A stretch of DNA of 64,000 nucleotides from Nomia melanderi (GCF_051020985.1 NC_135012.1:12712451-12776450), one strand, 5' to 3'. Numbered from the stretch's first letter, positions 25,642-40,357 are shown. Notes: a model not told the origin generated them from the sequence alone. Numbers and translations: made by a program.

Positions 25642-28600
25642 TTAATCAAGAAAAGAACCCATGAGGCAGGTGATCAGCAAATTATAAGCAGTTGAACCAT
25701 CAAGATCCTTCCGTCAGGAAATATCGTGTTCCTTAGAATCCCCAGAATTTTCGGCGCAACGCGCGCGTCAGGTGAGAAGCCCGAAGAGGAGCAGTCTTAG
25801 AAACGTCGTCCGCTTCATTACGTTCCCCGGTGCGGCGTGGTGTCGCGTAAAAAGTCGGGGGTCGTTTTAAGCTGGCCAGCTGACATAAATTCTGCGCGGG
25901 GACCGCGGCGCGATATGAAAAAGCCAGCTCGGCGCTGCCGCGGCCGTGTCCCTGTAAAGGAATTACGTTTCCGCGCCGGAGCAACGGCAAAATACATGAC
26001 AATTTTAAGTCGTCGAGATAAATTGCGCCAAGACCGCCGGTAACAAGTTCTTGCGCCACGGTTACTTCGCCTCTGCATAAGATCTTCCGTGTTAGGACCT
26101 TAAAATACTGTCCGGGACTCGAATGAAAAAGCCAGCCGGCCGAAGAATGCTTAATTGCGGTGGCGTTTCAGCGACCTCTAAACGCGCGCACCTCCTCGCT
26201 GCGGACTAACCGTATTCAGTCGTAATCTAATGCGGTTCGCCTCGAAATTCACGCTCGGAAAGTTGGGATCGTTTACCTTCGACGGGCAGACCCGGATTTT
26301 TCGATAGAGGAAATTATTTTCGATAATTGAGCGTTGCCGAGAGATTTCGGAAATTGAAATTTCAGAAGCTTCATGGAAATTTTGCTCTGATAGATACAGA
26401 ACACAAGGTTCTATTCAGATTATATTCAGAAAAGTCAAGAAATCTACGATAAAGTTGAGAAATCTAAAGAAGCTTCTACCCACTACCAATTACTAGCTTC
26501 TTCCCAAGTATTGAGCACTCTCCACGGAAGTATCAGCAATAAATAAATACCGAATGGACGATAGCAACGAGTAAAAGACAACGAAGCGAGGGAAAGAGAG
26601 CGGAATCGCAAATCGAGTGCCCAAAGTTCGATTCCGGCGACGTGACGCGCATCAAAACACCGAAATCAACGTGATTATCGGACACAGCTGCGCGAAACTC
26701 AATTTCGCAGCGGGCGCGGGGCGTCCGTCGTAGCCGAAGAGGGCGCAAACTTTTCACGGGAGGGACAGGAATCGCGATAAGCGAGTTAACGGATCCTCGA
26801 AACACGAGGGTGCGGGCGTACGAAGGCGGCGGCGGGAATTTCCGTGCGCTGACCGCGCGGAAATTCCGTGCTCGGCCGCTAATTATCGCGAAACTTCGAG
26901 CGCGGGGCCAGAAGTGGCTAGTTAATTAGTCACGAAATCGCGCGGCGTGATCTTTCGGCTCGACGATTTTCGTCTTCACGCGCGGCCAGATTTTTCCCCA
27001 GCCCCCGACTGTTGACAGGCCCCGCGGAAAGGGTTCGGACGGCAAGAAGAAAGGGAGAAAAAAGGGCTTGTGTAATTATCAGCGACGCGTGAACCCGACG
27101 ACGAACCGAGGAGGAATCCGGCCGAGTGAAAAATTCCGAGGGTACCGCACGCGGCGCCTTGAATTCTCATGGATCCGGCCAATTTCACCCTTTATAGAGC
27201 GAAATTCTGGAGATGTACGCTTCGATGTATACTGCTGATAAAATATTATTCTCTACAGTAATCAATATAATCGTAATCATATAGGAATATATTGAAACTT
27301 GATTAAATTCTACAAAATATTCTCTACTTCACGAAACGTTTGAAACTTGCAGAATCCACACTCATCATATTTATGCGTCGCATTAATTAACCGAAGGGTT
27401 TTTCTCGACATAGCACGCGATCTCCTCGTCGATTTAATATATTCCAAACTTCTACTAACCCTCAGCAACTCGCCAATGGTACTTTAACCCTTTGCGGACG
27501 AAGATCCTTTGAAATGTACCAGACTTTTAACAGACGAAGCGAAATTATCTATCGATTGCTTAACCAATGGAAAAAAGGAAACTTCGCGCTGGTCTCTTGC
27601 TGTTCGAGTGATTAAATCATTTGTTTGCGACTTTGTCTTCCGAATATGAACATTTCATCTCGCAATGACATGCTACAACGAAACCTCCGTTCGCCAAGCT
27701 ACCGTAAACCGATGGACGCCGCTGATTCCGGCGAGCATGTCTAGCATTTCCTTCGTCATCTTCTTCCTCGTTCGATCGTGCAATATTCAGACACCTCGGC
27801 AGCGCCGTGCGCGCGCGTGTTCTCGGTACTTTCTATTTTGTCGAATCGCGGCAACATATTCCGCAAACAGCCGGAGCACAATTTTCAGTCTAATGGAAAA
27901 CACGGGGGGAATAAAAGGTATAAAACTGTAACAAGAGAATATTCAATTGCGCGGGGTCAGGGGGCGGAGCGCCGGCTCTTTTTTCCGTGCGCGTAAATAT
28001 CCACGGCCGACAATATCGCATCAATTCCGACTGGAAAATAAATATCGTGCTCGACACGCGTGTTTATTCGCATTCGAAATGCACCGTTGTGCGTGATTCC
28101 CCGTGAAGCTATCGACGATCATTTTCAAGCAACCGTGCACCCAAATTTCACGGATTTTTTCCGCCCGAATAAACCCGAGCCGGGACGCGGGGGAAGTTGA
28201 TAACTCAATCGTCGGCGAGTTTATAATTCGATACTTTTGGATCCTCTGCGAGCGTTCCGTTAATCTTCTTATCGTTCTTTGATCCTTTGCTTCGGAAATG
28301 GTGCAGTTGATTTCGACAAGACTCTCAGCTGAGTAATTGAACGATTGCTGTTTCGAGGTCGTTGTGTTTATTGGGTCGTAGATCATTAGAAAAATTGCTC
28401 AATATTGTAATACAATATGTATTAGATAAATTGATACTACAGCAAGTTCCTTCGTCTCTTCTAAGCTAGAAACCTCTTCTGTGTCTACCTTCTCAATATA
28501 TATTATAATCATTTCAAAAGCCAAAGCATTCATTCAATTCCTCTTTCATTTTAACCGCATTAACCTCAGCGACTCATAGCAACCTCAGAAAAATCGACCG

Positions 28601-31200
28601 AAAAACCAGCAAAACAGATCAAACAATACCTTCAAATATCACCAAAACCCGCAAACACCAACTCCGGCCTTAATCAATCGATTACGCTCGATCATCCCTC
28701 CCACAGAGGCAGAAGCTTACCCAAGACCTCCCAAGAAACGGATCCTCCCAGCCGCGGAGCCCAGCGAATTCCGTTCACGTCGGCCGCGCGAAGAAAACGC
28801 AGCTCGGATGCATCCCGAATAATCGATCGCCGTCCGTGGAACGGTATCGCGCGGTTTTTGCCCGTCCCGTTGTATCTCGCCGGGCGAAATGCTCGGTTTT
28901 ATTGTTCCGCGGCATGGAGACTCGAGGGCTCGCGACGCGGCTCGCCGGAAGGACGCTCGGATCTTCTGGCCACCTACGGGACAAAGTGAATACCCAATGT
29001 TTATCGTGTTTGCCGATCGGTCAATCGTGATCCGGATAGTCGGACAGATTGCCAACGGTGGACCGGTGGAATGCTCCGGAGGAATTACGCAACCGTTTAA
29101 GTGCCCCGGAGCACGGCTAGACTTTACTATCGCCGGAGAAAGGGATATACCCTTCTCTTTTGGCTCTGTCCCCCTCCATCTTTGTTAACCGGGCCTCTTC
29201 CTCCTTCTCGCGCGCGCTCGGGCCTATTATAATTCTCTCTTTGCTCGCCTCTCGCCACTCTTGATTCGATAGCAGCTTGCGTGACCGCGTTCACCGGCTG
29301 GCAACAATGCCGCTGATACATTCCGGCTCGGTTTACGAATATTGTGCGACCGGCTGACCGGGGTTGCCCTATAATGCAGGTTTTATTTGCCGAGGATGAT
29401 GAGACTCGTGTTGGACGAATCGTTAGGGTGCTGATTGTTCGGACACTGATTGGATGTATGTTTTAGAGGCTGGGTTTACGGTGTGCCGCGCCATTTTGTT
29501 TCTGACACGGTCTCCATTTCTACTTTAATAATATGCAGATGTGGCAAGGTTGAAGTTTCGAGGGAATCGATGAATCTTTATAAATTCTGAAGGTTCTCTA
29601 TTGTCTTGACCTTTTCTATCGCTTTCATTCCGGCATCCTGTATATTCTAAACGACGCGTTACACATGCAATATTCATTGAAAAGATCCTACAAAACCCAA
29701 ACAGTATTCAAAACGGTGAACCGAAGAGAACCTCACAAAAACCACAGCAACGGGAAGCACAATTGAAGAGCAAACATTGTTCCTTTCATCTGGAAAAGAG
29801 CGAACAAAGAAACGGATACGAAGGTCACAGCAGATCTGGACCCGGCCAGCCGCGAGCGAGTAAATTATTCCCGGCGTGTGTCGATAGCTTCGAAAACTCG
29901 CGGAACAATGAATAATATAATCGCGGAATCGAATGTCTTTGCGCCGGCCATTCAAGCCACTTCCCGGAAAGATTTACGGACACGTTTGCTGCCGGGCGTG
30001 TTATAAAACTGTTTCCTCCCACCTGCGACGCCGGTTTCATTCAACCTTTACCTTTATCTCTCGATTTAGTATCGCGCGGGACACAATGGTACAATGGCGT
30101 GATAATATCGGGAGTAAAAGTCCGGCATTGTTCGAACGATTACGCTCGCCCGCGTAATCCTTAATTGCATTCGGCCGTGGCGGGGCCACGATCTATACGA
30201 TCCTTCGGATTCACGGTGTTCCCTGACCGGACCACGACATTGTCCGGGATTCTGTCACAGCAGAGATACTCCCGGCGGCTCCATGGAGGCCTCTGTCCCC
30301 GGAGATACTGCCCGGCTGATACGAACACGCTCGCGTGCAGCGCGGAATTACGCGAGACCGACATTGACGGCCACCGATTCTTCTGTAATATTCAATTAAC
30401 CGAGCTTCGAGGAATTTCGGAGTTACGCGTGGTTTTTAAATAAATGCGTGGGATGATATATCGAAGAATAGTTTGGAAAATCGATTGCTTTTTGGATTCT
30501 TTTGGCGAAGAGTGGGGAATAGTAAAGCATGTGAATGAATTGTTCATTAACTGGGAAGGTTTCTAACATTAATACTTATGATTATTTGGGTAACAGACCT
30601 TCGTAATCACGTGCAATGTTTTTGTTGCAATTGAATTCTAAGCACTCAGAACGATTAATAATAATTCGAGGGTAAATTGTGGGACTGGATTAACGATGAC
30701 TCTCGATTGCGGTCGCACGCCTCGATAAACTGCTCGCTCCAATTCCTCCGGACGTCGAGCATTCCCCGAAAACTCGAGCCATCAACGAAGTAACATCTAG
30801 TCTTGCTAGACAGCATCGCTTCAGCAAACTTATAAATTACGGGAAAACAAAAATCGAAATACAACTTCAGGATAATAAAGTCAAAGCATTTCCTATCTTC
30901 CCACGCGACATTCTACGTTCGAAAAACATAGAGAGCTCTAGAAACCCCGTTAGGAATATAATTAACAAATCTTCCTCGTAATCGATCAAACCTTCGAAAC
31001 ACAAAGGAAATCAATTCCCCCGTCTGACGAGCTCATCGATAGCCGCCAGCAGTAATAACAGTAGCTACGAGACAGAACGAAAATCCCCAATAAATAACCT
31101 CGCACCCGTAATAAGCATTCGAGCACCGTTTCCCGTAAGTTAACATAATTGGTTAACGGGCCAGGTATCGGTGCACTTAATCTTAATTGGATGCTACGGG
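25642..31200. other. Intron segment: islands at 25740-26280, 26680-27180, 28740-29340 and 29830-30400
   Basis: The island at 28740 has the clearest flanks: 28621-28680 is A25 C21 T10 G4, and 29401-29460 is A12 C8 G21 T19. AT-rich DNA occupies 27200-27480, 28380-28520 and 30430-30660. Open frames of about 100 codons over the islands have no recognised motif. Confidence 0.55.
26833..26870. promoter_or_regulatory. Inverted repeat with a Rel/NF-kB-like site
   Basis: GGGAATTTCC (26834-26843) matches the Rel-family consensus. It lies in an inverted repeat whose other arm is GCGCGGAAATTCC; the arms GGAATTTCCG and CGGAAATTCC are separated by about 13 bp. It sits in a GC-rich island (26680-27180). 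Real binding would need testing; the hairpin is visible in the sequence. Confidence 0.3.
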
Positions 31201-34200
31201 CCCTTTCGCGTTTGCTTTGCGTCTAGTCATTTATAAAAGAGGCTTACTTTGGAACCGATGGTGGCAACGCGAACCGGTTCCCCCATCGACGCGAGAGACG
31301 TCGCGTTTGATCTCCATAGAACCGTTTCCATCGCGCCCGCCGGATGATTTTGAGGTTTCGAGCGTCGGCTATCTATCGACTGCGCCGAGGAAACTTCGGA
31401 TACGAGCCTGTACAAGCGGCGAGTCGGCCGCTCGTGTAAGGTATAAATCTTACTTCACGCCCCGGTTCTCGGTACTATATCAATCTACTTGAATTCCGAC
31501 CTATTGGGTTTGATTTATTCCGGTGCATTGGACTCCGCGTTCCGGGACGTATCGGACAGCCGATATTAATTGTTGCCAATTATATCGCTCGCATCGTGAA
31601 ACGGCATCGAGCGCGAAATTAAAACCGGTGATATTCGTTTAATAACGAAGGCCGGACGTTGTTTCTTATATAATTTCTTGCGTATACGGGAAATAGGCTT
31701 GGTGAGTGGCTGATAAATAGTTTGAAGGTAATTGTATGATTGATTTTAACCAAGAATCGTGGATTTATTCATTCTAATAGAAGTGAATTGCAAAGAGTGA
31801 ACTGTGAGGAAACAGATGGAAATAGATATTGCAAGTCAATTTCATGGATTTTTGGATTGCTTATTGAATTGGTTGATTTACTAGGTTATAGAGCAGTGGA
31901 AGTATTGATTATGTTATAATACAGTTAACAATAATTATAATATAATGCTCAATGTATTCTAATTAAAAGTCACACGATAGTTTGCTAGTATAAATGGTGG
32001 ATTAGTATGGACGATATACCCGAGTAATGTAACAGACAGCATTTAATGTGACAATTAAGTTGAGAGCGGTCCTTTCCGTGGATTGTTTTCTTCATTCAAC
32101 GGAAATCGTCCTTTCGAAACGAGTGGATCCACTCCTGGTTAATATCGTTTCATCCCATCGAAAGAAACTCGTCGCTCCGCGACTGGCAAAAGCTCTCCGC
32201 GATACTTCCGTGAAAATGGTTGCGCTAGAAACCCGCCAGTCGAGTAGCCCACCTCGCCGCCACCTTCGACCTTTCCGCGAGAGACTCAGCCGCGATTGCG
32301 CAACGCTAATCGGCAATCATGACCGAGAAAACTGTTCTATTTCCGTCGATGATGCTTGCTGGTACGCTCCGCGATTCGCGTTCTTTGATCTTTGATAAAT
32401 ACTTTCACCGTAATGAATCATTCAACACTCCGGGCACTTCACGAAAAGTAAATTAGAGTGCCCCGTTCCAATATCATTTCTTTAAATTAGAATAACAGCT
32501 TAAATTAGAATAATGCATTGAATAATAACAGATTGCAGACTCCACAGATTAACAAATACAAATTTAATCATTCATGCCATATTCAACCGATCAAAATTCC
32601 TAAACGAAGACACCACTCCCAACCAAACCCTTCAATCTCGAAATTCCATACAAATTCTGTTTCCCAAATATCCCAGTCTACCAATCACCAATAAATTCGT
32701 CCTCTTACCACTCAACATCAAGAAACGCAGAGACAAGAGGACTCTCCCGACACGTCTGATTCCCAGTACTCATCGCTGCAGCCGCATTAGCGAATACCAA
32801 ATCAGTACGGAACATAAGAAGAGAAAACATGAAAACAGAGCAATTAGACCAGTCTCCGCAGCCTAGCCATTCAGCGGTAAACAGGTAACACCGACGAGAA
32901 GAGAGTCGGGCCGGCCAGCGTACCGAGAAGATCATTCCCGCCATAACTCTCCATCATCGAACAAAGTGTCCGAATTATCGCGCGAAATGCCGATTAAGGT
33001 TAAGCCGTAAATCTCGGGGAACGAGGGGCTGCGGCCATATGTAAATCAACGGGCGAGATCGTCCGAGCCGGAAGACATTCTTGCGAGCACACGCACGCGC
33101 ACACAGAGAGGCACACGCAGACCGTCGCCGGACCGGAGGACTTTCCACGCCGGTTCCAGGAGACCATTGGTCACGATGGAAACCTGCTGGGCGACTAACC
33201 TACCTGCGGCCGCTTGCGACCTTCCAGCAACAGAGGCGGCGCGCCGCGAGTTGCACAACCAACACGGCCGCAACCGTGTGGCCACTAAACAGAATCATAA
33301 TCGAAAGACCTACCGTTGCTCGCCCATTGACCACGGTGCATTTCAATTACCGCGGCGGAGATTCGAACACAATCGGGCAATTTGTCCAGCCGATGACGCA
33401 ACGCTTGTCGCGAAGACAATGAGGAATACGCGAAGAGAATTGCGACAAACTCGACTGATTTCGGCCAGCGACGGAATAATTCGCGGATACGAATGACTCT
33501 GTTCGTGGAACCAACGGACTGTTGCACTTCGATTAACCCTTTGCGCTCCGAGCTCCTTTCACATTTCCTTCTCGACCGCCAGCCGTTGTTTCAAGTGTTT
33601 CGTTCGAAGCGCATTGCGACAGACAGTCGATAGGAGCATAAGATTTTTACTGTATTATGGGGAATAGTATAGATTTCCTGCTGCTTTTACTGACTTTCCA
33701 TCTGTCATAGTTTCATTTATAAGATCATTATGTTAATCGTGTCTTGTACGTTTTCTCCAAGAAAATCTGTGAAACTGACACGTGTCGTAGAGATAGGTAT
33801 AGAAAAACGTAGCGTTAACTCGCAACACGCGACGCTCAAGTAGAATCAGAATCAAAGATCAGACACGACTACTCATACCAAAAATCGCAAGCAGTCCACG
33901 CCATAGACTGATTTTCTCTCGAAAACTACAAACTTTCTTAAACCAATTCCATTCCTCTATTCCTAACGTTGGAATCAAACCGCAAATCCATTGTTATTGA
34001 AAAACCTTCATAGCATTCCATAGCATAAACAAAACATAACCGTATGTTCAGCTCCATACCTCGCAGCGTTTGTCCAAAGCATTAGTTTGCATCACTCGCA
34101 CTCTCCAAGTTACCGAGTGTCGTCCAGAAAACAGCCGTTCGGCAGCGTGCGACGCGTCTAAAAGTCGATCGCCCGTTGGAAATAGCCGTCGAACGGAAAA

Positions 34201-36259
34201 CCGCGCGCCGCGCTGTCGTGAAGCGAAAGATCGCGCGGCACGGCGAGAAAGTTGCTTTCGCCGGGCCGCTCGAGAGGAGATCGGGCCGCTTCTCGCGGGC
34301 ATTAAAACGCGGCGCACCGTAAGCCCAGGGCCGTAGCCGGCTGCAGCGCCGCGGACGTTCCTCCTGCCGCCGATTCCCATGTTCATCTCGTCCGACGCGG
34401 CGATCGGCACGTCCGGAGGGTGCCGCCCACCGAAAATTTAACCCGGTCGCCGGGTTTTACGAGCGAGACGCGTGGCAATCGGTCGATCGGGACTTTACGC
34501 TCGCGATAAAAACGTAACGCGGTGCCGAGATTCGCTCGCGACGAATCGCCACGCGTCGCGCGAGATATAGCGCGCGCAATACGCGCGGAAAGCTTCGCGG
34601 AACCATGGGGACCATTGGATATGATTTACTGAGGGATAATGGTGCGTGCGATTGGATCAAAGGGTTTTAACCTCTTGCCCCGTGGTTTATTTTAGACGTG
34701 TGCTGCGTGGAATTATTTTATTGGTACTGTTTTATTGGGGATTGGAAAGAATTTGGTGCTCTTAGTACTTTGAGGATGAATGGCATCTTGAGATGAAATT
34801 AATGAGATTGAAAGACTAAATCGTGAAGGAATGATTTAATTAATCAAGCAGTAGGGGATCAGTGTATAGTTTTTTTCTCTATTGATTAAGGAGTTGATTA
34901 CTTCTAAGTTGAGTCGTATACTTCTAAGGATCCTGAGATGGAAACTTCGACTATGGAAATTGATTACTGTAATGGAGCGTTTGATAAGTGGATCGAGGAT
35001 CTGCGAGAGAAATTTTCTCGGGGTTGAATAGATGAGTAGATTGGGTATTAATGATCTTGTGTATCAGTGTGTAGTATTGAGAGGAAGATATGGTGTTACT
35101 AAGTTTGGTGTTGATGATGTAATTGCGTTCGGGAGCTTCGCGAAGTTATGGCTAAGTTATGTCCGTTAGGTTATTTATCATCCGGGTGTACTTGACGTAA
35201 TTTACGTCTATATTGTATCTAATTTATACAGAAATCGAATAAATTGAAGTCCCGAGAATTGAGCTTTAGTAGATCAAAAATTCTACGAGTGTAATGATTG
35301 TACTTTTATTCGTTCGTTTCACTTTTATTAGCCTTCACTCATATTTTGAAAAACATCTGCAGAAAATTCGAACTACATCGATGTTTCTCACGAGAATCGA
35401 ATGACACGAATATAAACCATAAATACAGTTAACAACTATTACGATATAAATGCAGTACTAAATACTTTAATCTGAATCGCGTTGAAAATAGGGATACAAG
35501 TATCCTTAGTTTATAGCAGCATCTTAATGACAGTCGCGGTTTAAAGTAGGTTCAGGATGTAAAGAGCCAATGACAGCACGGAGTGGGAATGTTAATTGAG
35601 CTCTAAGCAGCCGGAGATATAAATTAAATGGAACAGGGGAGCGCATTGATAATGGAATATTAAAACGCGATTTTTCCGCTGTTAATCTAGAGCAGTTTTC
35701 TCAGTCGATAATGATTCTATAACGCCTACCAATGGCGTATCTTATCCGCTGTTAATACCCTGGTATTATCTGAGTCAGATCGTATCAGAATCCTTTACAT
35801 CCGTCACCGAGCTTCATTAGTTTATTCTATTTTCAATGTTGAACTGGCAATACAATTTAAGTGGACACAAGTATCATATATACAATATGTAATATATAAA
35901 TGCTGCCCTCTATATTTCATTTATCTCTTATAGAATATTATCCTCGTGTCATTTACTGTATCAAAAACATTATCCAATTTTGAATAAAAGATACTTCCAT
36001 TAAAATTTAACGAATGCATTGCCATTTTCATTTTATACAATCAAAGGATAGTATATTACAATCATGTCATAACATATTGTAAATATAATAATATCTTATA
36101 CAATAAGTAATTACTGATGAGGTGAAACAGTGGCAGATCAAAATGACCCACTGCTCATTTCTTTCAATTCTTAAAAAGACGAAAAAATTGAAGAATTCGA
36201 TCCAGTAAAGTGAATTGTTAATGAATTCATGTTTCAATAGATCCTTCGAGTTTCCGTGG
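31201..36259. other. Intron segment: islands at 31200-31660, 32880-33540 and 34080-34600
   Basis: Left flanks are A+C-rich (32581-32640: A23 C22 T11 G4; 33841-33900: A26 C16 G9 T9), and the right flank of the last is T+G-rich (34681-34740: A9 C5 G18 T28). 34900-36200 is a long AT-rich stretch with no visible feature. No gene. Confidence 0.55.
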
Positions 36260-36299
36260 AATTTCAAAAAGTCAATTGAATTGCTCGGTAGTTTTAGCG
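36260..36299. repeat. Possible MITE right-end remnant
   Basis: Ends GCTCGGTAGTTTTAGCG followed by TTGA, a diverged form of the right terminus seen at 19096 and 58474. The body is too diverged to align by eye and no left end is visible. Confidence 0.35.
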
Positions 36300-36910
36300 T
36301 TGAGAGCAACTTCACAGGGTGGGCAGAGGCGAAAGATCGGTTACGTACGGCCCTGCTCGTATCTCTCGAGAAGTACTCGCTATCGAGCGCACGACCACGT
36401 TCCTTATTATTTCCCATTAAGGCTGGATGTTCCTCTTGCCCTCAAAAGAGTTTCTCGCCCGACGACCCGCGGCATTTAAAAGCAGACGGTGGTATAAAAT
36501 TTCACGGGATTCGGGGCGACTCGTGATAAGCCTTAATAGCCCGCCCCTCGAACCCGCCGCCGCACAATTTTCCGCAGACGGAAAAGAATTCAAAACGAAC
36601 GCCTCGGGAGTGGAACCCTTCGCCGCCGAGGATCCCGCCAGCGGAATATTCGAAATAAACACTTTGATCGTAAGTTCTCGTAATTCCTTATCTACGCTGG
36701 CCGCGCCCGATCGTTAGCCCCTTTCTCCGACAGAACAAAATGCCAATTAAAGCGTCGGTAATTACTCTAATCAGCTCGCGTTCACGCCACAACTACCGGG
36801 CAGTGGGGTTGACTTCTCGACATTTTTCTATAGACTTCGATCGTTTGAAACTTAGTTTACGTATTATTAGAAGGATCTATTATTTTGTCAATTAATTGTA
36901 AAATAATTTA

Positions 36911-36960
36911 AGAAAGGTCTAGAAAGGTCTAGAAGGTCTAGGAATAATTTAGGTCTAGGT
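36911..36960. repeat. Short tandem repeat of AGAAAGGTCT
   Basis: Two perfect units (36911-36920, 36921-36930) and a shortened third, with GGTCTAGG again at 36952. Simple slippage-type repeat in AT-rich DNA. Confidence 0.8.
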
Positions 36961-38993
36961 TAAAGTTTCGAATATTTGAAGCGTTTCGATTGATATTCAA
37001 ATTAATCGGTTAAGTTCGAATGTTTCAAATATCTTCAGATTTTTATATACTACATTCAAACATTTCAAAGCATTGAATTCAAATTTTGATCATCCACAGA
37101 CGCTTTTGACACCAGTCTAAAAGAGAAAACAGGAAAATAGAAACAGCTCGCAAAAGTCCCCACTAGTTTATAAAGAATCTACTAAACCAAGAGAACTATT
37201 TCACTCTAACAAGAATATCTGCTCCCTCGTCGGGCCATTATTAACGAGAAAACAGTTCAGGCCGACAGAGTAGCAAGAGAAATCGTATATCAAGAGATTA
37301 AGGGACAACTTCTCAAATGAAACTCCGATTTGCTCGAGAAATCGACGTTGCAGCTTGTATCGGTATCTTTTCCCCGCAAGTTCCCGGTTGTTCGCGATTA
37401 TTGTTGGCCGGGTACGGAGCAACCCAGCCCGATTAAAATGATCGGTCGGCTCCGATCGAACAATTCCGAACTCGCAGAGCGGCGAGCCCCGATAAACAAG
37501 CACCGATGCCGGCCGATCGTGTTCAGTGGAGAGCGAGAATCGTCCCGCAACTTTTACCAGCCGGTACTGTTACAAAACGGGAAACCCGACGCAACGAGCG
37601 CGGCTACGTCGCGACACGTATAAACCTCCCGGCTGGTTCGACTCGTGTTCTGAAAGTATCGGAGATAAGCGTATCGGTAGAAAGTTTCGTTCATTTGTCG
37701 TTCGAGGGACACGGATCATCCGGCGAAGTTACGAATAGTCTGGGGGGAAACGTATCGATGGTACCTGACGGAGTAAATAAGGAAAGGAGTTCCGGCCTCG
37801 GAAGTAGCAATTATAATAATGACAGTGGATGTAGCAGATTATTAAGAAGATATCACTTTTGGATCGACTTGCGGTTGTCGGAATGAATTAGAAGTTCGAA
37901 TGGAAGGGATTAAACTGGTCGTAAAGGAAAGGCTATTTTAATTAGATTTGCATTATTTCTGAAGGTCATTAGAACACAAATTGAGAAACATCAGAGTATA
38001 GAATTGTTTATAGGATATTCGATTAGTATAATCGTTCAAGTTGCATTTAACGTATACGAATTTTCAGGTCAGTGAATATTATAGGATTTAAAAATATTGA
38101 AAGCGAAGCATAACGACCAGAAATGAACGAAAATAAACGTCCCTTTCATCTATGTTCCCTTTTCGTACGAATACGTGAACTAATGTAGTACAGGCCGTTA
38201 ATACGCATTATAATTGGGTCGCAGACCAGTTTTTTCCCGTAATTGGAAGGTGAGTTTTGATTCAATTTAATGGGTGAAATATTAACGTAACAGTTTCCGC
38301 GACAATGCGCGCGGTATAAACGCAGCCGTTTATTAAGCCCCGCATTCCAGCCGCAGCTTTGTCTTCCAACGAATTTTCAAGCCGGATTTAACTAGAGCGC
38401 AATTTTTATTTCGAAAGCGCGCGCCGCTATCGCGACATATTATTATTCCGCGCGTTTATGCAACAATCCGAGGCTCGCGTCGCGCCCTTTCCGTCCTCTT
38501 ATTATCGCGAGCCTCGCGGTAAATATTTTCTAAAGCGTAGAAAGTATGCAATTAGGGTCGTAAAATGCGTTTTCTCGTTGCAACAGTTTTTACGAGGGAA
38601 GCGAACACCTTCGGAAAGCGGAATGAAGAGCTCGTTTTATTGTTGCATTTAATATACTGCCATTGGGTCACTCAAACGTCTCGCTTCCTGCTTAAAGCAG
38701 CTGTTACTAGGAAACCGATTTCGTTTCCTTTCCCGCGAAACGATCGAACTCTGCTTTGCAGGATCAATTTCTGCTTGAAAATTCTTGTTAAACAAGGCGC
38801 GATCGTTTCCGTTTCCAGCCATTTCTGCGCGACGTTCTTGCAATTCGTTCAACAATCAATTGATAATAACAGAAAAGCTTAATTTATACTTTCAGTTTGA
38901 ACTCCTGCTGATCACTTTCTCGTAACTACAATCAGAACATTGTAAAATATATAAAACAAACATATAAAAATCATTCAACACTAGATAGTGTAA

Positions 38994-39192
38994 CACTAGA
39001 TTTCCGGAACCCGTCAATTTGACGAATATTTTTCAAACATTATTTACTAACAGTTCAATTTTGATTCACCCAATTATCCCAATACACATTGCAATACTCT
39101 AATCTCGCTACAATTCTCGTCGTCACAAATGAACACGTAGTTTTTCAAGAAGAATGGAACAAAGTACAGAATAAACGTCCGTGAATCGAATG
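38994..39192. mobile_element. TTAA-type MITE, family 2 (199 bp)
   Basis: Begins CACTAGATTTCCGGAACCCG and ends GTCCGTGAATCGAATG followed by TTAA (39193-39196); the left target is GTAA. Just outside the left end lies a second short CACTAGATAGTG motif (from about 38979), possibly a nested or slipped end. Full-length match to 10851-11048. Non-autonomous; probably the same TTAA-specific class as family 1, since the first six terminal bases (CACTAG) are shared. Confidence 0.75.
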
Positions 39193-39713
39193 TTAACGAC
39201 GCATCAATTAATTTTCACAACCTCCAAGTTCGCTGCAGCTTCCACTTGTACTCCAGAATTTTCCAAGGAACACGTACCAAGGGATTCACGGTGTCGACCA
39301 AACATTCCCTCCGACATTAAAATAGTTGACGCGCGAGTAACTCGAAGTGGAACGTGATCCCGGAGCCGGTTGACGAATCCAGTCGTCGAACGTTGTCGCG
39401 ACGGTGCATTATCCCGGGGTCGAAGTGGAGCAGCGTCCCCGGCCGTGAAAATGAAATTAGCGCGATCCAACTTTCGTCTCACGAACGCGGGGCGCGCGAT
39501 CTTCCGAAATTTTCCGGATCCGCCGCGTAGCAAGTGAAACGGAACGGAGAACGTTTTCCGGCGGAGCGAGCATCCAGTTTCGAGCTGAATGAGAAACAGT
39601 CCCGAGCAAACGTTGCCGCGGAAGTAGGCCAGAAAATTCATTCGCCGGTAATCCATATGCAGCTACGTGGATTTTCCGCGGAACGGGACTTCCAGGAGGA
39701 TGAAATAATTCAT

Positions 39714-39738
39714 GCGGCGCGCGCGCGCGCTCGCGCTG
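39714..39738. repeat. Alternating CG tract (Z-DNA-prone)
   Basis: A run GCGGCGCGCGCGCGCG followed by CTCGCGC of nearly pure alternating C and G, unusual even in these GC islands. Alternating CG can adopt Z-DNA under supercoiling (general knowledge). No gene. Confidence 0.6.
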
Positions 39739-40357
39739 CTCGATCGGATTTATGGTGATTGGAATTAACGGGCTGTTCGATCTTCTAGACGTAATGAAAA
39801 GAATCGTAAGCCCCGTTCGAGGAATTAGCTTCTGGCGGAGAGGATGCGGGATGGAAGGATATTAGCAGGATAGGAAAAATTCGTGAGAAACGGAATCGTG
39901 ACCTACATCCGCGGAATTATCTTCCATTTCAGTGGACGATTCCACCGTACGTTGATAATCCAAGTGTTTGAATTTATAGGAATTTTAGTATTCGTTTGGA
40001 AATATTAATATTGCTCTGTTGATATTGTCTTTGCGATGCTTTTGTTTATTTTTGAAACGGAGATCGATGTTGGAATGTTAGAATTTTGACGAATGCCGAC
40101 TTTTCGGGTGAATTTCTGATTTTGGAAGGCTAAGTCGTGAATAAATGGGTTATTAGAACAGCGAGAGATCAGCACTTTTTTATTAATCAGGCGATTCATG
40201 TGTAATTTAGCTTGATCTGCTGAAGGTTCTGTATATTTCGAAGAATCTTCGTCAAGGATTGAAAAATGGAAATTGGATTCTGTCAAGTTTCCTCGAGAAC
40301 GAAGATACATTTTGTGAAAGACAGTTTTTAAATTGTTTAAATTGTTTTAGAGGAATA

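Larger units (their letters stand above)
36300..40357. other. Intron segment: islands at 36300-36760, 37340-37800, 38330-38520 and 39200-39780
   Basis: AT-rich DNA separates the islands (36840-37090, 37900-38200, 38880-39190). 39950-40160 is T+G-rich to the right of the last. It contains the family 2 element at 38994 and the alternating CG run at 39714. No gene is recognised. Confidence 0.5.
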
